From assembly GCA_029202405.1 (NCBI GenBank), contig CP119312.1:1927001-1991000 (forward strand): 64,000 nt of DNA. The letters are read 5' to 3'. Of this stretch, positions 51,680 to 60,472 are shown piece after piece. Position numbers and translations under genes: made by a program. The first letter of the stretch is position 1, and every line of letters begins with the position of its first letter. The notes under the pieces are model-generated. The model had not been told where the DNA came from and did no database searches. It was given only the letters and a program-made list of their open reading frames with translations. The DNA comes from Candidatus Devosia phytovorans. Its GTDB lineage: Bacteria > Pseudomonadota > Alphaproteobacteria > Rhizobiales > Devosiaceae.

Positions 51680-52836
51680 TCGGCCCAGACCTGCGTGCCA
51701 CCGATCCAGGTGGCGCGCATTTCCCGTTCGTCCGACAGATGCACGAAGCTGGCCACGGCGCCGGGCTGCAGGTGGCCGTGGTCGCCGGCAATGCCCAGGG
51801 CCTCGGCGGGATAAAGCGAGGCCATGCGGAGGGCTTCGTCTAGGGTGAGGCCGATCCGGGCGTGCATGAAGCTGACCGCGTCGATCATGTCGAGATCGGC
51901 GCCGGCCAGGGTCCCGTCGGCGAGGCGCAGGGCGCCGTCAGCGCGGGTGATGGTGCGGCCATTGAGCGTCATGGATTTGAGATCGGTGCCAGTCTGGGAC
52001 ATGGCATCGGTGACGAGGAAGATGTGGCCGGGACCGGACTTGGCGGCGAGTGCGATGCGGATGGCGGCCGGGTGGACGTGGATGCCGTCGGCGATCAGGC
52101 CGGCGTGGACATCGCCGTGGCTGAGCACCGCGCCGACAACGCCGGGCTCGCGATTGCCGAGCTGGCTCATGGCATTGAAGAGATGGGTGGCCATGCTGGC
52201 CCCCGCGTCAAAGGCGGCGTTGGCTGCGTCGATACCAGAGTCCGAATGGCCCAGGCTCACCACGATGCCGGCCTCGGCAAGTGCCGTGATCTGCTGCGGC
52301 GTCACGGTTTCGGGCGCAACGGTGATCAGAAGGTTGGGCAGTTCGGCGCGCAGGGCGATCAGGCGCGCCAGGTCGGTGTCGTCCATCGGGCGGATCAGCG
52401 CCGGGTCATGCGTGCCCTTGCGCGACAGGGACAGGTGCGGACCTTCCAGATGGAGTCCGAGAAAACCGGGAACACCCTGCTCCACTGCAGCTTTTCCCGC
52501 CGCCATGGCGGCGATATTGACGTCCACAGTATCGGTGATCAGCGTCGGCAGCAGCGCCGTGGTGCCGAACTGGGCGTGGGCGGCGCAAATGGTACGGATG
52601 GAGTCCAGCGTCGGCACATTGTTGAACAGCACGCCGCCGCCGCCATTGACCTGCAGGTCAATGAAGCCGGGCACGAGCAGGCCGCCATCGAGCCGGACTA
52701 CCTGGGCGTTGGCTGGAATGGCGTCAGCGCCGGTGATGCCGCAGACATGGCCGAATTCCACCAGCAACGCCGCATCACCATGCCAGGTATGACCGTCGAA
52801 AATGGCTGCGCCGGTGACGGCGAGGAGATCGCTCAT
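51676..52836 (-). CDS. nagA: N-acetylglucosamine-6-phosphate deacetylase
   Basis: NagA removes acetate from GlcNAc-6-phosphate. The 386-residue amidohydrolase has the metal-binding Glu in LHLEGPHLS, the His in VSLGHSD and ATHLFNAMS, and the catalytic Asp in LVTDAMS. DLQVNGGGGVLFNN is the family N-terminal block. Its start overlaps the stop of the SIS deaminase gene by four bases, so it is the last gene of the gntR-SIS-nagA operon. Confidence 0.95.
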   Translation of the reverse strand: MSDLLAVTGAAIFDGHTWHGDAALLVEFGHVCGITGADAIPANAQVVRLDGGLLVPGFIDLQVNGGGGVLFNNVPTLDSIRTICAAHAQFGTTALLPTLITDTVDVNIAAMAAGKAAVEQGVPGFLGLHLEGPHLSLSRKGTHDPALIRPMDDTDLARLIALRAELPNLLITVAPETVTPQQITALAEAGIVVSLGHSDSGIDAANAAFDAGASMATHLFNAMSQLGNREPGVVGAVLSHGDVHAGLIADGIHVHPAAIRIALAAKSGPGHIFLVTDAMSQTGTDLKSMTLNGRTITRADGALRLADGTLAGADLDMIDAVSFMHARIGLTLDEALRMASLYPAEALGIAGDHGHLQPGAVASFVHLSDEREMRATWIGGTQVWAD

Positions 52837-53864
52837 ACGGTTTCGGTCACCTTCTTGAGGGCGGGCGGCACGTCGGGATTGAGACCGCGATGGCGCGACA
52901 GGGCTTCGACGAAACCATAGAAGGAAACGATCAGCGCCAGCGGGTCGGTCAATGGATGGCCCGTGGCGGCGAAGGGCAATGCCCTGGCGGCGCCCGGACG
53001 GGTGCTGGTGAGGAAGGCCAGAGCGCCCTGCCCGGCCAGCTTGTGCGCCATGTCAGCCACCGAAGCTTCGGCAGCGTCGCGGGCGGCGAGGCCGAGCACC
53101 GGATAGCCGGGGGTCACGATGGCGACGGGGCCGTGCATGACTTCGGCGGCGCTATAGGATTCGGCCTGGATATTGCAGGTTTCCTTGAACTTCAGCGCCG
53201 CCTCATTGGCGATGGCAAAGCCGGGACCACGGCCGAGTACGTAGAGCGCGGTATGGCCATCGAGCGCGGCGACGAGATCGGACCAGTCACAGGTGACGGC
53301 CCTGGCCAGGGACTTGGGCAGGTCGTTGACGGCTGCGTTGAGCGCCTCGTCGCCGCTCCAGCGGGCAATCAGCGACAGACCGGCAACCACCGAAGTCGCA
53401 AAGGTCTTGGTGGCAGCGACGGACTTTTCGACGCCTGCATGCAAGTCGACGGTGAAGTCGGACGCCTCGTCGAGCGGCGAGCCGGCGGTATTGGTGATGG
53501 CGATGGTGGTGGCGCCGGAGCGTCGCGCCGACTGGGTCATGCCGACGATATCGGGGCTCTTGCCGGACTGGGAAATGGCGATGGTGGCGGCGCGGTCGAG
53601 CTTGAGATCCTTACCATAGATGGAGGCAATGGAGGGGCCGATGGAAGCGACCGGCAGGCCGAGCGTCAGCTCGATGGCATATTTGAGATAGGAGCAGGCG
53701 TGGTCGGACGAGCCGCGGGCAACCGTGGCCACCAGTGCCGGATTGCGGGAGCGCAGGGCCGCTGCGGCGGCATCGAGCACAGTGCCACTTTGATCAAGGA
53801 AATTGGCGACGACATGAGGAATGGCGTCGACTTCCTGGCGCATGAAGGTGGTCTGTTCGGTCAT
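52833..53864 (-). CDS. SIS-domain sugar-phosphate deaminase (NagB-II/AgaS type)
   Basis: A 343-residue protein with two SIS domains (VARGSSDHACSYLKYAIE and VLGRGPGFAIANEAALKFKE) like the isomerase half of GlmS but without the glutaminase. In GntR-NagA operons such proteins are glucosamine-6-phosphate deaminases (NagB-II). SQSGKSPDIVGMTQSARR is the phosphate-sugar-binding loop. It starts with ATG overlapping the GntR stop by four bases. It should turn GlcN-6-P made by NagA into fructose-6-P; AgaS-type use of galactosamine phosphate remains possible. Confidence 0.88.
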   Translation of the reverse strand: MTEQTTFMRQEVDAIPHVVANFLDQSGTVLDAAAAALRSRNPALVATVARGSSDHACSYLKYAIELTLGLPVASIGPSIASIYGKDLKLDRAATIAISQSGKSPDIVGMTQSARRSGATTIAITNTAGSPLDEASDFTVDLHAGVEKSVAATKTFATSVVAGLSLIARWSGDEALNAAVNDLPKSLARAVTCDWSDLVAALDGHTALYVLGRGPGFAIANEAALKFKETCNIQAESYSAAEVMHGPVAIVTPGYPVLGLAARDAAEASVADMAHKLAGQGALAFLTSTRPGAARALPFAATGHPLTDPLALIVSFYGFVEALSRHRGLNPDVPPALKKVTETV

Positions 53865-54640
53865 GGCTTGGCTCCCGGAGAATCGCCCAGGCGGAGCTCT
53901 GCGACGAAGTCGTAAGTGTCGCCCCGATAGATGGAGCGGGTGAATTCGATGACGCGGCCCGAAGCCAGGTATGACGTGCGCTCGATGTTGAGGCCCGCCG
54001 AGCCAGCCGGAACATGGAGGAGCGCGGCGTCTTCCTCGCCCAGATTGGCGGCGCGGATGCGCTGGATGGCGCGGATCGGGCGATTGCCCGACTTGTCGAG
54101 GTGTTTGTAGAGCGAGTCCGCAATGGCCAGCGGATCGGGCAGGACATGGGAGGACAGGCTGGCGCGTTCGATAGCGAGCGGGGTGTCGCCGGTCAGGCGC
54201 AGGCGGGAAATGCGCGCGGCCTGTTCGCCGGAGCCCAGGCCCAGGATGATGGTCTCTTCCGGCGAGGGCAGATAGATGCCGCGATCGAGCCATTCGGCGC
54301 GCACGGCCATGCCGCGGCGAGCCATATCCTCGGTGAAGGAGGTGAGCTGGGACAGTGACTGTTCCACCCGCTGGGTGATCGGCGCAACGAATGTCCCCGA
54401 ACCGTGGCGCTGCACCAGCACGCCGTCCTTGACCAGCTGCAGCACGGCCTTGCGGACGGTGACGCGGGAGACGTCGACCTTGGTGGCCAGATCGCGCTCG
54501 GAGGGCAAGGCATCGCCCGGGTTGACGGCGCCGGAATGGATGGCGTCCTCTATCCAGCGGCGCAGCTGCAAGTAAAGCGGCCCGCCAGCCGGCAGGACGA
54601 CAGGCCCTTCGGCAAAGAAACCGTTCGACGCTTCGGCCAC
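53861..54640 (-). CDS. GntR/HutC-family regulator of amino-sugar genes
   Basis: A 259-residue regulator with an N-terminal winged helix (GDALPSERDLATKVDVSRVT, VRKAVLQLVKDGVLVQRHGS) and a C-terminal UTRA ligand domain (PLAIERASLSSHVLP, GRVIEFTRSIYRGDTYDF). This is the HutC/NagR/DasR group, which senses GlcN-6-P or similar. The GTG at 54640 has GGGGGAGGACAG directly upstream and is the best start; an ATG at 54673 has no ribosome site. It heads the gntR-SIS-nagA operon and is divergent from murQ. Confidence 0.9.
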   Translation of the reverse strand: MAEASNGFFAEGPVVLPAGGPLYLQLRRWIEDAIHSGAVNPGDALPSERDLATKVDVSRVTVRKAVLQLVKDGVLVQRHGSGTFVAPITQRVEQSLSQLTSFTEDMARRGMAVRAEWLDRGIYLPSPEETIILGLGSGEQAARISRLRLTGDTPLAIERASLSSHVLPDPLAIADSLYKHLDKSGNRPIRAIQRIRAANLGEEDAALLHVPAGSAGLNIERTSYLASGRVIEFTRSIYRGDTYDFVAELRLGDSPGAKP

Positions 54641-54726
54641 CTGTCCTCCCCCTCGCCCGCTGCGATCAATCATTATAATTGGCAAATCAAATAGGTCGGT
54701 GCGCCTGTGCGCCCTTGCCGCTATTT

Positions 54727-54744
54727 AATACCAATAAAATACCA
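54727..54744. promoter_or_regulatory. AATACCA direct repeats, candidate GntR operator
   Basis: AATACCA occurs at 54727-54733 and 54738-54744, one helical turn apart, between the divergent gntR and murQ genes. TGGTAT appears in the opposite sense at 54850-54855. TGGTATT/AATACCA half-sites are typical of the NagQ/HutC regulator group. Direct rather than inverted spacing makes this tentative. Confidence 0.45.
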
Positions 54745-54890
54745 TTCACCAAGTGGCAATCCATGATTCTACACATGCGGGACATTCGGCCCGCCGCCGT
54801 CGGGGTTTTTGCTGGGCACCTGTGAATGCCAGCCGCCTTGCTGGACAAGTGGTATGAATTTGGCATTATCGACACGAACAGGAGACGGCC

Positions 54891-55796
54891 ATGAGCGCAA
54901 CGCTGACCGAACAGGCCCATGCCAGTGCCCAGGGTTTCGACACGCTGCCGGCCGAAGACGCGCTGACGATTCTGGCGCGGGGCCAGGTCGAGGCGGCACG
55001 GGTCGTCGAAGCGGCCGTGCCGTCCATTGCCGCAGCCGCACAGCTTGCCGCGGACAGTCTGAGCGTCGGCGGCAAGTTGATCTATGCCGCCGCGGGCAGT
55101 TCGGGGCTGATGGCGCTGGCCGATGCGCTGGAAATTCCGGGCACCTATGGCATTGCGCCGGACCGTATCCGCATGGTGCTGGCCGGCGGAGCATCGATGC
55201 TGGAGCATCTGCAAGGTGGGCCGGAGGATGATGAGGCCGCGGCGCGGGCCGATCTCCTGCGTGAGGCGATCGGGCCGAAGGACTGCGTCATCGCCGTAAC
55301 GGCCAGCGGCTCGACGCCCTATGCGCTGGCTGCCGTGAACACAGCGCGGGCGGCGGGCGCCAAAACCGTTGGCATCAGCAACAATCGCGGCGCGGCGCTG
55401 TTCGGCCATGTCGATGTGGCGATCTGCCTGCCGACGCCGCCCGAAGTCATCGCCGGCTCGACGCGCATGGGCGCCGGCACAGCGCAAAAGATCGCGCTCA
55501 ACATGCTGTCCACCATGATGGCCATGCAACTGGGCCATGTGCATGACGGCTATATGGTCAATGTCGTCACTGACAATATCAAGCTGCTGGAGCGGGCCCG
55601 GGGCATGGTCATGGCCATTGCCGGGGTGAATGCGGATAAGGCGCGGGCGGCGCTGGATCTGGCCGGCGGCAATGCAAAGGTCGGCGTGCTGATTGCTTCG
55701 GGCGTGCCGAGCAAGGAGCAGGCCGAGGCGCTGCTGGCGCGGTATGGAGGAAGGTTGAGGGCGGCGCTTACAAGCTTACGCACAACTGAAAACTGA
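54891..55796 (+). CDS. murQ: N-acetylmuramic acid 6-phosphate etherase
   Basis: MurQ splits MurNAc-6-P into GlcNAc-6-P and lactate in wall recycling. The 301-residue protein has one SIS domain with GKLIYAAAGSSGLMALAD and the family's VITASGSTPYALAA-like AVTASGSTPYALAA, then SNNRGAALFGHVDVAI and GAGTAQKIALNMLST. It is divergent from gntR-SIS-nagA, whose products act on its GlcNAc-6-P. A kinase such as AnmK or NagK is not in the window. Confidence 0.94.
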   Translation: MSATLTEQAHASAQGFDTLPAEDALTILARGQVEAARVVEAAVPSIAAAAQLAADSLSVGGKLIYAAAGSSGLMALADALEIPGTYGIAPDRIRMVLAGGASMLEHLQGGPEDDEAAARADLLREAIGPKDCVIAVTASGSTPYALAAVNTARAAGAKTVGISNNRGAALFGHVDVAICLPTPPEVIAGSTRMGAGTAQKIALNMLSTMMAMQLGHVHDGYMVNVVTDNIKLLERARGMVMAIAGVNADKARAALDLAGGNAKVGVLIASGVPSKEQAEALLARYGGRLRAALTSLRTTEN

Positions 55797-55942
55797 GGCG
55801 CTTAGCCCGCCAATGATCCAAGTGTGGACCGCAGAGATCTATTGTTGTTCTGCACGGCGCCAGCCGTATCGGCCTTCGACGACAGCCTTGAATTGGAGAG
55901 TGGTGCTGACCATGGCCAGCACCACGTTTTCGCAGCCCAGCC

Positions 55943-56311
55943 TTATGCTGCCGGAGCAAATACGATTCCGCAGTTCTTGACGCGGTTGACCTGTTCGATG
56001 GCCTGCATCTCACCCTTCAGTCGCGCCACGTCGGCTGCTGCTGCTCCATCGCCTTTCATGAAAAAAGCGGCGGGCCAGAACAGGACGACAGTCACGGTGG
56101 TCATTGCCGCATCTGAGCTTCGATTCTTGTCCTGCTGACCGTAGGCTGCGGCCGCCCTGGAAGAGACAGCTTCGGCCTCAGCCCGCAACTGCGAACAGGA
56201 CAAATTCTCGTACAGCCCGGTTGAGACGTAAGTCGGCGCAATATCCTTTGGCGGAGTGGCGCAAGCAGCAAGCATGGACGTCGCGCAAAGCGCGATCGCA
56301 ATTCTCTTCAT
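55943..56311 (-). CDS. Small lipoprotein of unknown function
   Basis: A 122-residue predicted lipoprotein: signal MKRIAIALCATSMLAAC with the lipobox Cys at 17. The mature part has CSQLRAEAEAVSSRAAAAYG, a hydrophobic segment TVTVVLFWPAAFFMKG and DVARLKGEMQAIEQV. Two further cysteines may pair. Such proteins are frequent in Hyphomicrobiales, and I know no function. The ATG at 56311 is preferred over an earlier in-frame start because the signal begins there. Confidence 0.75.
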   Translation of the reverse strand: MKRIAIALCATSMLAACATPPKDIAPTYVSTGLYENLSCSQLRAEAEAVSSRAAAAYGQQDKNRSSDAAMTTVTVVLFWPAAFFMKGDGAAAADVARLKGEMQAIEQVNRVKNCGIVFAPAA

Positions 56312-56640
56312 AGTTATAGCCCCCAAGTAATGAAGCCGAATAAGCACAACTAGAAGAAACTGCGCAAGCTCAGATAGTTAAGTATCACCAAGCATCAAAA
56401 ATCTTCCTGACCCGAACCTTTGTTGAGCTTTTGGCGCGCTGCACTTGCGTCCTGCATCCGCAAGGCTAAACCGCTTCGTCCGCGCGAAATCACCGTGAAC
56501 AATTCACCCCTGCTTGAGGGTCCGACTGGCTAGACCTAAGGCGTCGGTCACGACAGAACTTTCTCCCCCCACCCCTGTCGAATCCCTAAACCGTCATTCG
56601 TTGGTGCTATGAACGCAACATCGAGACCGGAGATTTCGAG
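56312..56640. other. Intergenic region, no gene seen
   Basis: A 329-base, relatively AT-rich gap between the divergent lipoprotein and SRPBCC genes. It should hold both promoters. No structured RNA or repeat was recognised. Confidence 0.4.
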
Positions 56641-57120
56641 ATGACCACCCTGCCCACCCAGGATACCGACCGCGACCTCGTGCTGACGCGGGTGCTCAAT
56701 GCGCCGCGGGACAAGGTCTATCGCTGCTGGATCGAGCCGGAGCTGATGAAGCAGTGGTTTGCGCCCAAGCCGTGGAGCACGCCCAAGGTCGAGCTCGACC
56801 TGCGCGTCGGTGGCGCCAATGTGGTGACCATGGCGGACCCCGAGGGCAATGAATTTCCCAACCCCGGCCAGTATCTGGAGATCGTGCCCAATGAGCGGCT
56901 GGTGTTTACCGATGCCTATGTGGGGGACTGGGCGCCATCGGAAAAACCGTTCTTTACCGCCATCCTGACCTTCGAGGATGCTGGCGAGGGAAAGACGAAA
57001 TACACCGCCGTGGCGCGCCACTGGACCCGCGAAGACGCGGAGGGCCACAAGAAGATGGGTTTTCACGAAGGCTGGGGACTCTGTGCCGCGCAGCTGGAGG
57101 AACTTGCAGCGCGACTCTGA
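56641..57120 (+). CDS. SRPBCC/AHSA1-like domain protein
   Basis: A 159-residue START-like fold protein: VLTRVLNAPRDKVYRCWIEP, LMKQWFAPKPW, LRVGGANVV, FTDAYVGDW and the C-terminal MGFHEGWGLCAAQLEELAA. This is the AHSA1/activator-of-Hsp90-like group that binds hydrophobic ligands. It stands alone and is followed by a terminator. The ligand is unknown. Confidence 0.9.
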   Translation: MTTLPTQDTDRDLVLTRVLNAPRDKVYRCWIEPELMKQWFAPKPWSTPKVELDLRVGGANVVTMADPEGNEFPNPGQYLEIVPNERLVFTDAYVGDWAPSEKPFFTAILTFEDAGEGKTKYTAVARHWTREDAEGHKKMGFHEGWGLCAAQLEELAARL

Positions 57121-57192
57121 GCCAGCGATTCCGAGCGCAATTCCGGCACAGGGGCAAAGCGGAATATATGTTCTGTTTTTGGAATATTTTGG

Positions 57193-57224
57193 GGCGGTCC
57201 GACTTCTTGTCGGGCCGCCTTTTG
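57193..57224 (+). terminator. Rho-independent terminator after the SRPBCC gene
   Basis: GGCGGTCCGAC and GTCGGGCCGCC pair (one G-U) with a TTCTT loop and are followed by TTTTGTC. Confidence 0.88.
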
Positions 57225-57613
57225 TCTGGGGGAATTGTCTAAGCCTTGTCAGGACACAAAATTCCTCACGTGGTGTTTGTGACAGGCAGACCAATCCAAG
57301 CCAGAGCGTCTGGCCAAGTGTTTGCCAGAGCGTCGAATTTTCGTTGTATGGCAGATTGTTACTTTGTCACAAAGGTCTGTCACAATAGGCCTGCCAACAG
57401 GACCGGGCACGGCCGTTACATGACTGTCGCAAAGCTGTGATTTGTACCCGACCGTCGGTGCGTCGCCGGCCCGGTGGTTCCCCCTTGCCTAATTTCCGCA
57501 GCGGTAGTTAGCTTCCTTCCGGGAGAGGTCGACGCAGATCGATGAAACCTGCGAGCGGGACGGACCGCCGCGCGGAACATCCGTTCTATCGAACGGACTT
57601 TGGGAGAATTACA
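57225..57613 (+). promoter_or_regulatory. Upstream region of the second ABC operon with TGTCACA sites
   Basis: Bases 57276-57286 read TTTGTGACAGG. Bases 57362-57374 form the near-palindrome CTTTGTCACAAAG, followed by CTGTCACA at 57377-57384. An 11-base direct repeat GCCAGAGCGTC occurs near 57300 and 57324. Two TGTCACA units 13 bases apart resemble Pho-box half-sites, though the usual period is 11. No gene is evident. Confidence 0.4.
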
Positions 57614-58762
57614 ATGAAACGGCGTGATTTCATGCTCGCTGCTGGCACGGCTGCCGGCGCCCTGATGCTGCCCCGCATGTCCTTTGCCGCCGAAGGCGTC
57701 ATCGACATCTATTTCAGCTCGGACCAGAACGTCATCGACTTCTGGACCAATACGGTGAAGCCGGCTTTCGAAGCCGCCAACCCGGGCATCACGCTGAACC
57801 TAGTCGACGGCGGTGACGGCACCGGCGTTGGCGCCATTGCCGACCGCGCCCTGGCGGCGCTGGACAGCGGCGCTGACCCGCAGGCTGACCTGTTCGAAGG
57901 CTTCGACAGCCGCGTCACCACCGGTGGCATCGACAAGGGGCTCTATGTGAATTTTGAAGAGGCTGGCCTCTCCAACTATTCCAAGATCAATCCGCTGGCT
58001 TTCGACATCCCGACCAACATGCCCTACCGTGGTTCGCAGGTCCTTCTGGCCTATGACACCACCAAGCTCGATCCGGCCAATGTTCCCAAGACCTGGGCAG
58101 ACCTCGTCGCCTGGATCAAGGCTAACCCGGGCCAGTTCATCTACAACCGTCCCAACAAGGGCGGTTCGGGCGGCAATTTCGTCCGTCGCGCCATCTATGA
58201 AGCCAATGGCAAGGACCCGAGCAAGTTCACCGTCGACAATTACACCGCCGAGCTGGGTGAAGAGACGCTGAACCCGGCCTGGGACATCCTCAAGGATCTG
58301 GCGCCCTCGCTGTTCGATGGTGGCGCCTATACGTCGGGCAATACGCAGTCGGTGCAGCTGCTGGGCCAGTCGGCCGTGACCATGATCCCGGTCTGGTCGG
58401 ATCAGGCGCTTTCGGCCATCGACCAGGGCGTGCTGCCCGAGACCACCGGTCTCGTCCAGCTGCAGGACCTCGGCCTGCCGGGCGGTTTCACCAAGCTGGC
58501 CGTGCTCAGCAATGGTGCGAACAAGGATGCGGCACTCAAGCTGGCCGATTTCCTGCTGACCGAAGAAATCCAGTCGGCCGTGCTGACCGAACTGGGCGGC
58601 TTCCCGGGCGTCAGCTGGGACCATGTCTCGGCTGAACTGCGCGAGCGCTTCGCCGACATCATTCCGGAATCGATCCCGAGCTTCCCGAGCGGGGACTGGG
58701 AAACCGCCGTCAATGACGGCTGGTACCGCGCCGTGGCGCCGAATGTGGACCCGAATTCGTGA
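57614..58762 (+). CDS. ABC transporter substrate-binding protein, Tat-type signal
   Basis: A 382-residue periplasmic binding protein. The N-terminus KRRDFMLAAGTAAGALMLPR is a twin-arginine signal, cleaved near SFAAEG. The mature part starts VIDIYFSSDQNVIDFW and resembles binding proteins for iron, phosphonate or organic phosphates rather than sugars (GFDSRVTTGGIDKG, YRGSQVLLAYDTT). It is followed by two permeases, an ATPase and a glycerophosphodiesterase, so a glycerophosphodiester or similar phosphate ester is a reasonable guess. Its GTGA junction couples it to the first permease. Confidence 0.9.
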   Translation: MKRRDFMLAAGTAAGALMLPRMSFAAEGVIDIYFSSDQNVIDFWTNTVKPAFEAANPGITLNLVDGGDGTGVGAIADRALAALDSGADPQADLFEGFDSRVTTGGIDKGLYVNFEEAGLSNYSKINPLAFDIPTNMPYRGSQVLLAYDTTKLDPANVPKTWADLVAWIKANPGQFIYNRPNKGGSGGNFVRRAIYEANGKDPSKFTVDNYTAELGEETLNPAWDILKDLAPSLFDGGAYTSGNTQSVQLLGQSAVTMIPVWSDQALSAIDQGVLPETTGLVQLQDLGLPGGFTKLAVLSNGANKDAALKLADFLLTEEIQSAVLTELGGFPGVSWDHVSAELRERFADIIPESIPSFPSGDWETAVNDGWYRAVAPNVDPNS

Positions 58763-59637
58763 CCATGACCGTCTCGGACCAGATCGGGTCCGCCACACCA
58801 GTGCGCAGGAGGCCTTTTGGCCTCCTGCTTGTTGCCACGCCAGTGCTGCTCGTCGCCTGGCTGGTCATCTGGCCGATCATCTCTGCCGTCATCCAGACCG
58901 TGTGGGTGCCAACGCCCGACGGTGGCAAGACGGTGTCGCTGGCCAGCTACAGCTATTTCTTCTCGGACGGCTACAGCCTTTCCAACCTGTCGATGACGCT
59001 GTGGACCACGGGCGTCTGCGCCATATTGCTGCTGGTCGTCTGCCTGCCGATCGCGCTCTATCTGCGGTTTTCCAATTCCAAGATCGCCGCCTATGTGCAG
59101 GGCCTCGCGATCTTTCCGATGTTCGTGCCGTCGATCATCCTGAGCTTTGCCTTCATCCGCGTGCTCGGCCCCAATGGCACCGCCGACCTTCTGCTCAACT
59201 CCGTCGGCCTGCCGAAAATCCGCTCGCCCTACCTGACGCCCTGGGGGCCGGTGATCGGGCTGGTCTGGGACAATATTCCGCTGACCGTTCTCATTCTGCT
59301 ATCAGGCCTTGGGAATGTGTCGAACCAGGCAGTCGAGGCGGCGCGCGACGTCGGCGCGGGAAAGATCGCGCTGCTATGGCACATCATCCTGCCGCGCATT
59401 TCCAATTCGATCCTCGTGGCGATTTCCTTTGCCGTGCTCGGCATCTTCTCGGCCTTCACCCTGCCCTATATCCTGGGGCCGGCGGCGCCGGAAATGATGG
59501 GGCCGTTCATGCAGCGCACCTTCCGCGAATTGCTGCAGCCCAATACGGCCATAACCCAGGCGGTGATCACCTTCGGGTTCTGCATCATCTTCGGGCTCTT
59601 CTACGTGCGCTCCGTCGCCAAGAACAGGACGCCGTAA
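58759..59637 (+). CDS. ABC transporter permease
   Basis: A 292-residue inner-membrane protein with six predicted helices and the EAA loop AVEAARDVGAGKIALLWHII. A GTG start overlaps the binding-protein stop (GTGA); an ATG lies two codons later. It belongs to the permease type found with Fe(III), phosphonate or polyamine importers. It pairs with the next gene. Confidence 0.92.
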   Translation: MTMTVSDQIGSATPVRRRPFGLLLVATPVLLVAWLVIWPIISAVIQTVWVPTPDGGKTVSLASYSYFFSDGYSLSNLSMTLWTTGVCAILLLVVCLPIALYLRFSNSKIAAYVQGLAIFPMFVPSIILSFAFIRVLGPNGTADLLLNSVGLPKIRSPYLTPWGPVIGLVWDNIPLTVLILLSGLGNVSNQAVEAARDVGAGKIALLWHIILPRISNSILVAISFAVLGIFSAFTLPYILGPAAPEMMGPFMQRTFRELLQPNTAITQAVITFGFCIIFGLFYVRSVAKNRTP

Positions 59638-59638
59638 G

Positions 59639-60460
59639 ATGGCTGCAACCCTGACCAAATCCCGCGTGGACTGGACCGGCATTGTCTTTGCCGTGGTCCT
59701 GACCATTGTCATCGTGGTGCCGCTGCTCGTCGTCGGCACCTGGGCTTTCACCAATGTGTGGCGCTATCCGTCGGTCATTCCGCAGGAATTCGGCCTGCGC
59801 TTCTGGAACCAGACACTGGCGAGAGCAGACGTCTGGAGCTCGATCTCGATGAGCCTGACCCTCAGCTTCACGGTGACGGCGCTCTCCGCCCTGATCTGCC
59901 TGCCGGCCGCCTATGCCTTTGCGCGGCTCGACTTTCCGGGCAAGAACATCCTGTTCTTCTCCTTCCTCGCCGGTCATGCCTTTCCCAAATTTGGCCTGCT
60001 TGTCGCCATTGCCGGCATTTTCCTGCAGCTCAATCTCATCGGCTCCTTCTGGGGCGTGGTGCTGATCCAGCTGGTTGGCACGCTGCTGTTCATGATCTGG
60101 ATTCCGGTGGCGGCGTTCCAGGCGGTCGACCGGCGCATGGAAGAGGCGGCGCGCGACGTCGGCGCATCGCCGCTCCGCGTTTTCTGGTCAATCACCCTGC
60201 CCCAGGCTGGGCCCACCATTGCCGCGGCGATCCTTCTCAGCTTTGTCGGCACTTTCTACGAGACCGAAGGCGCCTGGCTGATCGGCGCGCCGCAGGTGCG
60301 TACGCTGCCGGTGCTGATGATCTCCTTCATCAACAACCAGCCTGTCATCCAATATGGCGCGGTGCTGTCCGTGCTGCTCTGGGTGCCCAGTTTCATCGCG
60401 CTGCTGTTCGCCCGAAAAGTGGTGAATTCCGGCTCGTTCGCCCGCGGCTTCGGCGGCTAG
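59639..60460 (+). CDS. ABC transporter permease
   Basis: A 273-residue permease with six helices and the EAA loop MEEAARDVGASPLRVFWSIT. It starts one base after the upstream stop and precedes the ATPase by 12 bases. It should form the heterodimeric channel with the preceding permease. Confidence 0.92.
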   Translation: MAATLTKSRVDWTGIVFAVVLTIVIVVPLLVVGTWAFTNVWRYPSVIPQEFGLRFWNQTLARADVWSSISMSLTLSFTVTALSALICLPAAYAFARLDFPGKNILFFSFLAGHAFPKFGLLVAIAGIFLQLNLIGSFWGVVLIQLVGTLLFMIWIPVAAFQAVDRRMEEAARDVGASPLRVFWSITLPQAGPTIAAAILLSFVGTFYETEGAWLIGAPQVRTLPVLMISFINNQPVIQYGAVLSVLLWVPSFIALLFARKVVNSGSFARGFGG

Positions 60461-60472
60461 GATTCTTCGAAA

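Noticed and set aside
57362..57384. A canonical Pho box
   Set aside because: The two TGTCACA units are 13 bases apart rather than 11, so I list them only as half-sites.
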